Assembly: GCA_003635185.1 (NCBI GenBank)
Contig: PYJA01000094.1
Coordinates: 1-33,810 of the forward strand
Direction: 5' to 3'
Origin: Candidatus Poribacteria bacterium
Lineage (GTDB): Bacteria > Poribacteria > WGA-4E > WGA-3G
DNA length: 33,810 nt
Positions within the stretch are counted from its first letter, which is position 1, and each line of letters starts with the position of its first letter. This document shows positions 7,319-14,021 of the stretch, piece after piece. The notes under the pieces were generated by a model. That model was not told the origin of the DNA and did not search any database. It saw only the letters and a list, made by a program, of their open reading frames with translations. Made by a program: the position numbers and the translations under genes.

Positions 7319-8122
7319 TTATAGTATATCAGAAATTTTTATTTTTTTCAAGTAAAATTGAGTAAAAAGTTCATAAACCCTTTTGATGTCATTTTGCGCT
7401 TTGTCGGTGTGGTTATTTTTCTCATAAGCAACTGCACGCCACAGGTATATAAGAATGAGTTCGTGCGATTCATTTTGCCAGTTTTCAATGGCATCGGTAA
7501 GTAGGTCAAGGGCATGTGAATAGTCGGATTCTTGCGATTCTTGCTGTTTCAAATGTCCATAAATGTCGCCTCGGCTGAGATAGGCTATAGCAAAACGCGG
7601 TTGCATTTCAATAGCCTTCTCAAAATCATATAAGGCAAGCTTTAAGGTTTCATCCTTTTCGTCTAAACGTAGAAACTTTTGATAATATGCTCTGCCACGG
7701 TTGTGGTATGCAATTGCACTGGGACGATTTTCGAGGGCTGCGGTGTAATCCGCAATTGCCCGTGGAACATCGTTTAAGGCGCGATAAGCATCTCCACGGC
7801 TTGCATAAGCATCGGCAAGAAACTTATTGAGAGATAAGGTTTGGGTGTAATCATCTATTGCCTCTTTGTACCGTGCTAAATAGTAATAGGCACGTCCACG
7901 TTTGATATAAGCCTCAGCATATTTTGGCTCAATCTCAATTGCCTTTGTCAGTGCAGTTATGGCTTTTTGGTTTTTCCCGCCCCTAAGAAATTGGGTTCCG
8001 TTGATCTGGTGCTTTAAGGCTTTTCTGTCAACTCCTTTCAGTTTCTCCCATGTGACAAACCGTGAAGCAAGGAAGAAGGTAAGTATCAGCACAGGGGTCA
8101 TAATATAAATTAACGCACGCAT
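7319..8122 (-). CDS. Membrane-anchored TPR protein
   Basis: The 267-residue protein has an N-terminal membrane segment (about 4-22, LIYIMTPVLILTFFLASRFV) without an obvious cleavage site, then tetratricopeptide repeats from about residue 43 to 240. Typical repeat elements are AITALTKAIEIEPKYAEAYI, GRAYYYLARYKEAIDDYTQT and GDAYRALNDVPRAIADYTAA. One repeat is stretched by an insertion (FLRLDEKDETLKLALYDFEK). TPRs hold partner proteins, and no enzymatic motif is visible. It lies 17 nt downstream of the phosphoesterase gene and 48 nt upstream of the shell gene. Whether it serves the microcompartment is unknown; the spacing only shows that it can share a transcript. Confidence 0.85.
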   Translation of the reverse strand: MRALIYIMTPVLILTFFLASRFVTWEKLKGVDRKALKHQINGTQFLRGGKNQKAITALTKAIEIEPKYAEAYIKRGRAYYYLARYKEAIDDYTQTLSLNKFLADAYASRGDAYRALNDVPRAIADYTAALENRPSAIAYHNRGRAYYQKFLRLDEKDETLKLALYDFEKAIEMQPRFAIAYLSRGDIYGHLKQQESQESDYSHALDLLTDAIENWQNESHELILIYLWRAVAYEKNNHTDKAQNDIKRVYELFTQFYLKKIKISDIL

Positions 8123-8139
8123 ATAACAAGACCCTTGGA

Positions 8140-9117
8140 CTATTTCGGATAGAGTGGGTGGATATTAACACCAAATTTTAGTTCTTCAACAGAGGTGTAT
8201 GTTTTGGCTAAATCAATTTCAATATAGGTTTGTCCGCCACGAAGCCCACCGTAACCGGTAGAAAAAATGAGTTGTTTGCCACCGAGACGTGCAACACCAT
8301 CTCTGACATTTTTAGAGGGAAAATAACTAATAGGTGTATGTCCAACGATAAGGAATTTCGCATTGAGAGTTTTGAGAAAATTTTCGGTATGTTTTAATGT
8401 ATATCTACCACCAAGTACGGCATCTGGTCTGTCCCAAAGCAACTCGTCAAGTGTTTTGGAGCTGGGGTCTATGAGATCCTCTAAACTGATAATAGAACGC
8501 GCCGGCCCTGCGTGAATGGCAACAAAACCTTTTTTGCCAATAACGACTGTTGGAAGATTGGTAAGGAAATCGAAATGCGCATCGGTCATCCGCTCAATGA
8601 AATTAAACTGTTTATAGTAACTACCGTTTATACTGGTGTACAATTTCTGAATAAATGCAGGACGATTTTGATCTGTCATGCCATATTTTTTCATCATAGC
8701 GTAGGTATCTGCTGCTGCAAACTCATGGTTTCCTCTCATGTAAATGAGTCTTTTACCCTCATCGCCAAGTTGCTGTTGTATCTCAATGACGCGGTTAACT
8801 ATTTGGACATCGCCGAAAGGCGGCTTAGGTGTTTCATCGGGTTTATAGTCAATTGAATCTCCGAGCATTATGCCGTAAACATCTTCACCCGCTTGGATAC
8901 GTTCAACAAGTCGTGTTTGTTGCAGCCATTGATTAAAATCGTTCCAATGTGCATGTAAATCTGAGACAATGTAGACGGTGCCGTGATCTGGTAAGATGAT
9001 AATATGTCCGTCACGTGTAAGTTGATTAGGATACTGCGAAATATGTTTAGGTTGTGCGGTTGCTATCATTGTGAAACAGAAAAGCAAAAACGTTGTGTGA
9101 ATTAGAGTGCTATTCAT
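8140..9117 (-). CDS. Exported calcineurin-like metallophosphoesterase
   Basis: The 325-residue protein has a signal peptide (about 1-21, LIHTTFLLFCFTMIATAQ). The metallophosphoesterase signature follows in order: SDLHAHW (Asp53, His55), GDSID (Asp87), RGNHE (Asn130, His131), HAGPA and VGHTP. These residues bind a two-metal centre that hydrolyses phosphoesters; the set is closest to the PPP/Shewanella-type phosphatases. The substrate (phosphoprotein, nucleotide or small phosphoester) cannot be told. With the signal peptide it should act outside the cytoplasm. The start codon overlaps the end of the peptidase gene by 8 bp and uses a GAGAGG site, which indicates translational coupling with it. 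Confidence 0.88.
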   Translation of the reverse strand: MNSTLIHTTFLLFCFTMIATAQPKHISQYPNQLTRDGHIIILPDHGTVYIVSDLHAHWNDFNQWLQQTRLVERIQAGEDVYGIMLGDSIDYKPDETPKPPFGDVQIVNRVIEIQQQLGDEGKRLIYMRGNHEFAAADTYAMMKKYGMTDQNRPAFIQKLYTSINGSYYKQFNFIERMTDAHFDFLTNLPTVVIGKKGFVAIHAGPARSIISLEDLIDPSSKTLDELLWDRPDAVLGGRYTLKHTENFLKTLNAKFLIVGHTPISYFPSKNVRDGVARLGGKQLIFSTGYGGLRGGQTYIEIDLAKTYTSVEELKFGVNIHPLYPK

Positions 9118-10039
9118 TATTTTCCTCTCTAAAGAATGGGTCTATAGTTCCTTCTTGTTGTGCAAGTTTGTTGAGCTGTCGTCGCCTACGATTCCAGCAG
9201 ACGAGATAAGTGAGAAGGAATAGTCCGCCGAGACCACCCCAAAAAACATAGGAACTGGACAAAAGCGCTGCCCAATGATAACGTTGCGGCAGCGATTTAC
9301 GCCAAAGTTTATCAAAGGTATCCAGATTATAACCGAGAACTGCTCCAAAAGCAGCGTTGAGATTCATGCCAGTATGCAGTTTATCAATAACTGCCCATAG
9401 TACTTCAATTCCATTGACTTCAACGAACCAACGCAGTGCGTCCTGGCTTTGAGCATACGCCAAATCCGCGCCTTTTGATGAAACCGGGAATTTTTTTGCT
9501 AATTTGTGGAGCGGCATGATGGAATTTGTGAAAACGTTTCTCAGCAAAGTTTCGTGGCGCCCCGGTACCCATTCTTTTGAGAAGTGGATTGCTATGCCTT
9601 CCACAAACCATAACGGAATTCCTTTGACCGATTTTCGTGTATATTGTCCAAAAAGGACATGTGCTATTTCGTGGCGTAGCACTTGCGCTAACTGTAGTTC
9701 TGCTGCCCTTATCTGGGAAGGATTTTGGATGATGATGCGACGACTCAACGGAAACGCACATCCAACCGCCCAATCCTGAATCGGCGCGTGAACAGAAGCT
9801 TGAAAATCTTTTTGGGTATCACAAACCTGAATTTTAATTGTTTCATCCGAAATGTGCCGTGTTATCCGTGGCAATTGAGCGTAAAAATCTTCAGCAATCC
9901 GAAGAATCGACGCTGGATCCACTGTGTTTTCTCGGTAATAAACGCGAAAATGTGGGCTTTCTAAGGATTCCCACGAGGCAGTTGCAGATAATATGGGTAA
10001 AAACAGTAAGAGAAAAACAAAACTTTTTATCTGGAACAT
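9110..10039 (-). CDS. Membrane-anchored gluzincin zinc peptidase (peptidase MA-like)
   Basis: The 309-residue protein has a signal peptide (about 1-22) and a domain with LRHEIAHVLFGQ (zinc ligands His123 and His127, catalytic Glu124). WFVEGIAIHF follows, where Glu148 would be the third ligand. This HExxH plus 'EGxA' arrangement is typical of peptidase MA/gluzincin families. A C-terminal membrane segment (SSYVFWGGLGGLFLLTYLVCW) and a basic cytoplasmic tail follow, so the active domain should face the periplasm. It lies 13 nt after a serpin gene and overlaps the phosphoesterase gene. The serpin family normally inhibits serine or cysteine proteases, so the serpin is unlikely to be its direct inhibitor. 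The substrate is unknown. Confidence 0.85.
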   Translation of the reverse strand: MFQIKSFVFLLLFLPILSATASWESLESPHFRVYYRENTVDPASILRIAEDFYAQLPRITRHISDETIKIQVCDTQKDFQASVHAPIQDWAVGCAFPLSRRIIIQNPSQIRAAELQLAQVLRHEIAHVLFGQYTRKSVKGIPLWFVEGIAIHFSKEWVPGRHETLLRNVFTNSIMPLHKLAKKFPVSSKGADLAYAQSQDALRWFVEVNGIEVLWAVIDKLHTGMNLNAAFGAVLGYNLDTFDKLWRKSLPQRYHWAALLSSSYVFWGGLGGLFLLTYLVCWNRRRRQLNKLAQQEGTIDPFFREENNE

Positions 10040-10052
10040 CGGACATTTCCAT

Positions 10053-11306
10053 CTACGGGTCTACGACAGTGCCCATAAATAGCACCGTTCCTGTTTCATT
10101 ATCGCGAATTGCAAAGAAAAATGGTCGGTCAACAGTGAATTGTGGTGGCAGACTGGTTTTCACGATACCAACAACAGTTACAGCGGCAGCTTCTGTGCCT
10201 TCTTCGTTAACTTCAATGAAAGTTTTATGGGAAACTTTATCAATATACAGGTTTTGCCCTAAATCCTCTAAAGATGCCATACGACTAAAATCTGCTCGAT
10301 TTGCATCAAAGGCTATACCCATACCGAGTGCTATCAGTGCATCGTTAAGTTCTTTTGTTCCATATTCCAATTTGAATTTAGGCATTCTGAGTGAGATTTC
10401 CTGTGCGCGAAACTGTGACATCCAATTTTCCCAATTTTCTGGGTTCAAAGTTCCTAAAAAGGTGTTCAAGTTGGAATCGCGGGCGGGAAGGAAGATATAC
10501 ATACTTATCCGCCCGTCACCATAAGGCAGGTTAACGGCTTGGAAAGCATCTCCATAGTAGTGTGAGTAGCGTCCTGATCGAAACATCATCGGAACCTGCT
10601 TGTTGCTACCATTTGCAAGATGGAACGTCCCGTCGCGCGTGTTGGCGGGGTCAAATTCTGTTTGCCACGATCCTTTGAAATAGATGGCATTAATTAAGAA
10701 TAAAACCGCATTTGCGTTTATTTCATCAAGAATTTTTGGAATCTTGCCGTTTGTCCTATCATTTACCCACTGATTAATTGTTGTTAATGTACTTGGCACC
10801 AAAAAATCAAGGACAGAGATTTCAGCGTTGAAAAATTGGGTATTGCGCTGCAGGAAATTGGGGTTGAATGAAATCCCTTCGTTTCCCCAAAGTGAGTTCG
10901 CAATTGTGAGTGTGACTTTCGGGTCTGATGTCCGAAGTACCTGTTGTAGTTGCGCGTAACTTGAATTGATGGAATCAGTGGTTATGCCTTGTAGTTGTAG
11001 CGTCCCAATCATCGTCTGCTCTGTTTCGCCAGCTGCGCCGTTTAACGTCATTGTCAAGGCAACGGAAACGCTGAACGGAGAGATAAAAATATTCTGATCC
11101 TGTTCAGTTTTCCGAATTTCATTGAATAGGTTAAAACCAAATTGGGTGTTAGCCGTAACAACATCTGGATCAATAGGACCAGACAAAGCGATATTATTTT
11201 GAAGAGCCATATCGCGCTCGCAGCCATTAAACACAAATAGGACTAATCCACATATCACAAGGATAATGCTTGATTTGTAGAGGGTTTGTACCCCTATCTT
11301 GATCAT
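10053..11306 (-). CDS. Serpin (serine protease inhibitor), probable lipoprotein
   Basis: The 417-residue protein has a signal and lipobox-like FNGC (Cys29), then a complete serpin domain. It shows ISPFSVSVALTMTLNGAAG, NSLWGN, INQWVNDRTNGKI, LINAIYFKGSW, and the C-terminal FFFAIRDNETGTVLFMGTVVDP. The hinge of the reactive loop reads EEGTEAAA (368-375), with the small residues needed for inhibition by loop insertion, so this should be an active inhibitor. By alignment to the standard 17-residue loop, the scissile bond lies at about Thr384-Ser385, with Lys383 at P2. Serpins trap target proteases covalently. A surface-anchored form could protect the cell from host or competitor proteases, which is inference. 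It lies between msrP and the peptidase gene with gaps of 18 and 13 nt. Confidence 0.95.
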   Translation of the reverse strand: MIKIGVQTLYKSSIILVICGLVLFVFNGCERDMALQNNIALSGPIDPDVVTANTQFGFNLFNEIRKTEQDQNIFISPFSVSVALTMTLNGAAGETEQTMIGTLQLQGITTDSINSSYAQLQQVLRTSDPKVTLTIANSLWGNEGISFNPNFLQRNTQFFNAEISVLDFLVPSTLTTINQWVNDRTNGKIPKILDEINANAVLFLINAIYFKGSWQTEFDPANTRDGTFHLANGSNKQVPMMFRSGRYSHYYGDAFQAVNLPYGDGRISMYIFLPARDSNLNTFLGTLNPENWENWMSQFRAQEISLRMPKFKLEYGTKELNDALIALGMGIAFDANRADFSRMASLEDLGQNLYIDKVSHKTFIEVNEEGTEAAAVTVVGIVKTSLPPQFTVDRPFFFAIRDNETGTVLFMGTVVDP

Positions 11307-11324
11307 AAATGTTCTCTCATTTTA

Positions 11325-12284
11325 TTAGTAAAGATGCGCTACAGCGTTACCGTAACCGTTATAGATTAACGTAGGGTGTCTCTCCCTTGAGCCAATCATC
11401 CATTCAGTAGCTTGCGACCAGCGCGGATGCGGAACGTTTGGATTAACATTTGCCTCAAAACCGTATTCTCTGGGAAGTATAATGTTCCAAAAGGTTCGCG
11501 GTTTCTTATCGGTTAGTTCTATACTGACAATGGATTTGATACTCTTAAACCCATATTTCCACGGCACAATTAGCCGAATAGGCGCGCCGTGCTGCGGCGG
11601 CAGAATATGTCCATAAATACCGACAACCAACAGTGTTAGATCATTCATCGCTTCTGCAAGTGTTAATCCTTCAACGTAAGGCCACGGCAGGCGGAAATTA
11701 TTTTGATGCGGTGCCACATCAGGATCCATAAATGTGGTCATCCTCACGTATTTCGCATCAGATTTCGGTTGGACTTTTTCAAGCAGCGCTTTCATCGGAA
11801 AACCGATCCAGGGCACCACCATTGCCCATGTTTCAACACACCGAAAACGATAGATACGTTCTTCAAGCGGCATCTGTTTGATTAAGTCATCTACATCTAA
11901 AGTCATCGGTTTTTCAACGAGTCCGGATATTTCAATTTCCCAGGGACGCGTTTTAAACTTTTCAACTCGTTTCCAAACGGTGCTTTTCGAACTTGTGAAC
12001 TCATAGAAGTTGTTGTAGGTCGCCGCGACAATTTCGTCAGTTTGTTTCCGTGTGACGGTAAATTCTTCGTTCTTTTTAGCGTCAAGCGGCTGTGTTTGAT
12101 AAGGTTTAAGTTGTTTCGCAACCTTGCTATCCTGTGCGCAAGCACTTGAACCGAAAAGCGACAATGCTCCAGCACCTGCTATACCCAATTCTTTGATAAA
12201 CTTTCTACGGTTAATATAAACTGATTCAGGTGTTACTTGATTTTCTGGGATTTCCCATCCCTTAGGGATTTTTATGTTTGCCAT
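11325..12284 (-). CDS. msrP: Periplasmic protein-methionine-sulfoxide reductase catalytic subunit MsrP (molybdopterin)
   Basis: The 319-residue protein repairs oxidised methionines of envelope proteins using a mononuclear molybdopterin. A Tat signal is present (NRRKFIKELGIAGAGALSLF, twin Arg at 26-27), and SVYINRRKF matches the usual MsrP start. The YRFRCVETW segment carries the molybdenum-ligating Cys149. LPPQHGAPIRLIVPWKYGFK and NPNVPHPRWSQATEWMIGS are diagnostic. It stops about ten residues earlier than the E. coli protein, right after NGYGNAVAHLY. The haem membrane partner MsrQ is not next to it, so electrons must come from an unlinked donor. The start has AGGAG six nt upstream and a good promoter at 12350-12378. 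It heads an eight-gene head-to-tail run. Confidence 0.95.
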   Translation of the reverse strand: MANIKIPKGWEIPENQVTPESVYINRRKFIKELGIAGAGALSLFGSSACAQDSKVAKQLKPYQTQPLDAKKNEEFTVTRKQTDEIVAATYNNFYEFTSSKSTVWKRVEKFKTRPWEIEISGLVEKPMTLDVDDLIKQMPLEERIYRFRCVETWAMVVPWIGFPMKALLEKVQPKSDAKYVRMTTFMDPDVAPHQNNFRLPWPYVEGLTLAEAMNDLTLLVVGIYGHILPPQHGAPIRLIVPWKYGFKSIKSIVSIELTDKKPRTFWNIILPREYGFEANVNPNVPHPRWSQATEWMIGSRERHPTLIYNGYGNAVAHLY

Positions 12285-12349
12285 GGGAATCTCCTATATG
12301 GTGAGTTCTGAGTATTTGCAATTTCATTGTTTTTATTTTTCCTATACAA

Positions 12350-12378
12350 ATTATACAGATTTTTTGTTTGAAGTGCAA
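12350..12378 (-). promoter_or_regulatory. Sigma70-type promoter of the msrP run
   Basis: On the minus strand TTGCAC, 17 nt, then a perfect TATAAT, placed about 66 nt upstream of the msrP ATG. It is the only strong promoter I see before the run of genes that ends at 5493. Confidence 0.65.
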
Positions 12379-12507
12379 TGCTTTTTGTGGAAGTGTAATA
12401 CCAAACAAATTAACGCGATAATTTGGTATAGTAAAGCATATAATTACTTGGACATTTCTGTCCCATAACCTGTTATAGTAAATTATGTAAATAAGTTTAC
12501 ATATATT

Positions 12508-12574
12508 CTGTAGGAGCGATCTCCGAATCGCGACGAAACCACTAATAGTCGGGAATCGGAGTTCCCTCCTACAG
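12508..12574. repeat. Palindromic repeat with 27-bp arms
   Basis: The arm 12508-12534 (starting ctgtaggagcgatctccgaa) pairs with 12548-12574 (ending tccctcctacag). 23 of 27 positions are complementary around a 13-nt loop. It looks like a REP/MITE-type dispersed palindrome. Confidence 0.75.
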
Positions 12575-12873
12575 CTGATATGTAAAGTTAATTGTAAAAT
12601 CCACTATAGGTTGTGCAGAAACGGAGCAGCAAGCACAACCTAATAACGTGAGCTTGAAAAAGTTTTCACCCGCAGCGTTCTCTGTTATTTTTCGCAAAAA
12701 ATGGCACAACCTAACAGGTTATGCTACAAAAACACTGCTTTTTTTATCCAAAAAGTGTTTAGAGCAAACTCACATTTTTATTATCAAACTCACGTCATTA
12801 TAGTAAACTTTAGAATTAATTGAACATTGTGAGCAGTTCGGTCAGAAAATCGAAACTAACGCAGACGCTGTCC

Positions 12874-12922
12874 CATAACCTGTTAGGTTGTGTTCCGTTT
12901 CTGCACAACCTAACAGGTTATG
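12874..12922. repeat. Perfect 19-bp inverted repeat; the right arm is part of a duplicated 28-bp repeat
   Basis: cataacctgttaggttgtg (12874-12892) and its exact reverse complement (12904-12922) are separated by 11 nt. The right arm lies inside a 28-bp sequence (12903-12930) that is repeated identically at 12704-12731. As RNA it would form a stable hairpin ending about 50 nt upstream of the lipoprotein start at 12971, so it could also affect that gene. Confidence 0.8.
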
Positions 12923-12970
12923 CTACAAAATGTCTCTTTAATTCGAAATGTCACCATATAGGGGCGAACA

Positions 12971-13591
12971 TTGAAAAATAGGTTAGGTGTAATCCAATCT
13001 TTAGTGTGTCTAATCGTAATCAGCAGTTTCGTCGGGTGCGATTCTCCAAACGCCAAGAAACAACCTTACGAAACACTCGTTTTTAACGTTGATGAAACGC
13101 TACTTGAGCCTGTGTTAACGGATACAGACCTCAAGATCAAGATGGCATCACCCAAAAATTGGAAAAGGATTGACGATTCAATGTTCGTGCAAGTCGTCAA
13201 CAAATTGGACTCCCAACTCACGGAGGACATCAAGTTGGCTCCACGATGGATATTTTTAAATGAAGGCTCGCGTGCAATGTGTGTCGTGTCAAAATTAGAT
13301 GGTGTAGGTATTGCACCAAACGAAACTTTATTTAACGACCTTACAACTGCTTACCGGAAACGTTTTCCAAACGCTACGGTTGAGCAAACTATTTTTTTGA
13401 AAGATGTATTTCGTATTCATCAATTGATGGTTGTTGCTGCCGATTTTGTACTTATCAAACTGATATGTGATGCACCCGAAACACTTGTTTTTGAGGTTGA
13501 CTACCGTATTCCCAGAGATGTTTACCAAATTGAACTGAAAGCAATTGAATCATCAATTGGATCTATCAATCTAATCAATAACAGTCGGTAG
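12971..13591 (+). CDS. Small lipoprotein of unknown function
   Basis: The 206-residue product begins at a TTG preceded by a GGGG ribosome site (12960-12963). No ATG in frame lies nearby upstream, so TTG is the best choice. A lipoprotein signal is clear (SLVCLIVISSFVGC, acylated Cys23). The mature part (LKIKMASPKNWKRIDDSMFVQVV, then DFVLIKLICDAPETLVFEVDYRI) alternates strands and helices. It vaguely resembles the PsbP/Mog1-like fold of proteins that start with 'P.gW', but I do not claim the family. The Bor-like lipoprotein gene follows 36 nt later on the same strand. Confidence 0.75.
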   Translation: MKNRLGVIQSLVCLIVISSFVGCDSPNAKKQPYETLVFNVDETLLEPVLTDTDLKIKMASPKNWKRIDDSMFVQVVNKLDSQLTEDIKLAPRWIFLNEGSRAMCVVSKLDGVGIAPNETLFNDLTTAYRKRFPNATVEQTIFLKDVFRIHQLMVVAADFVLIKLICDAPETLVFEVDYRIPRDVYQIELKAIESSIGSINLINNSR

Positions 13592-13627
13592 ATGTGCTTT
13601 AGAAGTCCGTTACCGAAAGGAGATATT

Positions 13628-13921
13628 ATGTTTACAAAAGTTTCTGCTATCCTACTTATCGTAGGGATATTATTTGTTATTGGCTGTGCCGCACATATCC
13701 ACAAAGTTGGGAATGGCGCGCAAGGGAATGAAACTATGGAAGCACGTCAATGGTATGTTTTGTGGGGGTTAGTTCCGATTAACAATGTTGACACAAATAT
13801 GATGGCGGGGCAACCCACCGATTATGAAATCACGACTCAAATCACAGTACTTGATTTTATAATCAACGTGTTTACCAGTGCCGTTACAGTCTATTCTCGA
13901 ACGGTGACCGTTCAGAAATAA
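13628..13921 (+). CDS. Bor-like small lipoprotein
   Basis: I choose the ATG at 13628 because AGGAG lies six nt upstream. The frame is open further upstream (from 13592), but that part has no ribosome site. The 97 residues have a lipoprotein signal (LLIVGILFVIGC, Cys20). The core WYVLWGLVPINNVD followed by a Gly/Thr-rich stretch and VTVYSRTVTVQK matches the layout of Bor (PF06291). Bor is a phage-lambda-type outer-membrane lipoprotein linked to serum resistance. The resemblance is by pattern and length only. The role here is unknown, and no other phage gene is nearby. Confidence 0.65.
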   Translation: MFTKVSAILLIVGILFVIGCAAHIHKVGNGAQGNETMEARQWYVLWGLVPINNVDTNMMAGQPTDYEITTQITVLDFIINVFTSAVTVYSRTVTVQK

Positions 13922-14021
13922 CCGGTAACAGCTTCTAAAATGTTTGGGCAAATCAAGTGTCACTTTCATTTTGATGTTTGCTTTGCCCTTTGTTATAGCT
14001 ATCTACCCACAAGAGAAATTA

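Larger units (their letters stand above)
12285..12970. repeat. Gene-free 686-bp repeat nest between divergent genes
   Basis: No credible coding frame is present. The stretch holds the msrP promoter, a partial family A-like unit (12427-12479, tatagtaaag ... ttacttggacatt ... tgttatagtaaa), a 27-bp-arm hairpin (12508-12574), two identical 28-bp repeats (12704-12731 and 12903-12930), and a perfect 19-bp inverted repeat (12874-12922). The string tcccataacctgtta occurs twice (12461 and 12871). A sequence at 12608-12625 is the reverse complement of 12894-12911. Confidence 0.75.

Noticed and set aside
10053-11306. Serpin as the specific inhibitor of the adjacent zinc peptidase
   Set aside because: Serpins act on serine or cysteine proteases by covalent trapping; a gluzincin has no nucleophilic residue for that.
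12704-12930. CRISPR-like look of the repeated 28-mers
   Set aside because: There are only two copies, 171 bp apart, one within a palindrome with a neighbour arm; no regular spacers and no cas gene.
13592-13627. Upstream start for the Bor-like lipoprotein
   Set aside because: It would put 12 residues before a clean lipoprotein signal; AGGAG sits correctly for the ATG at 13628.
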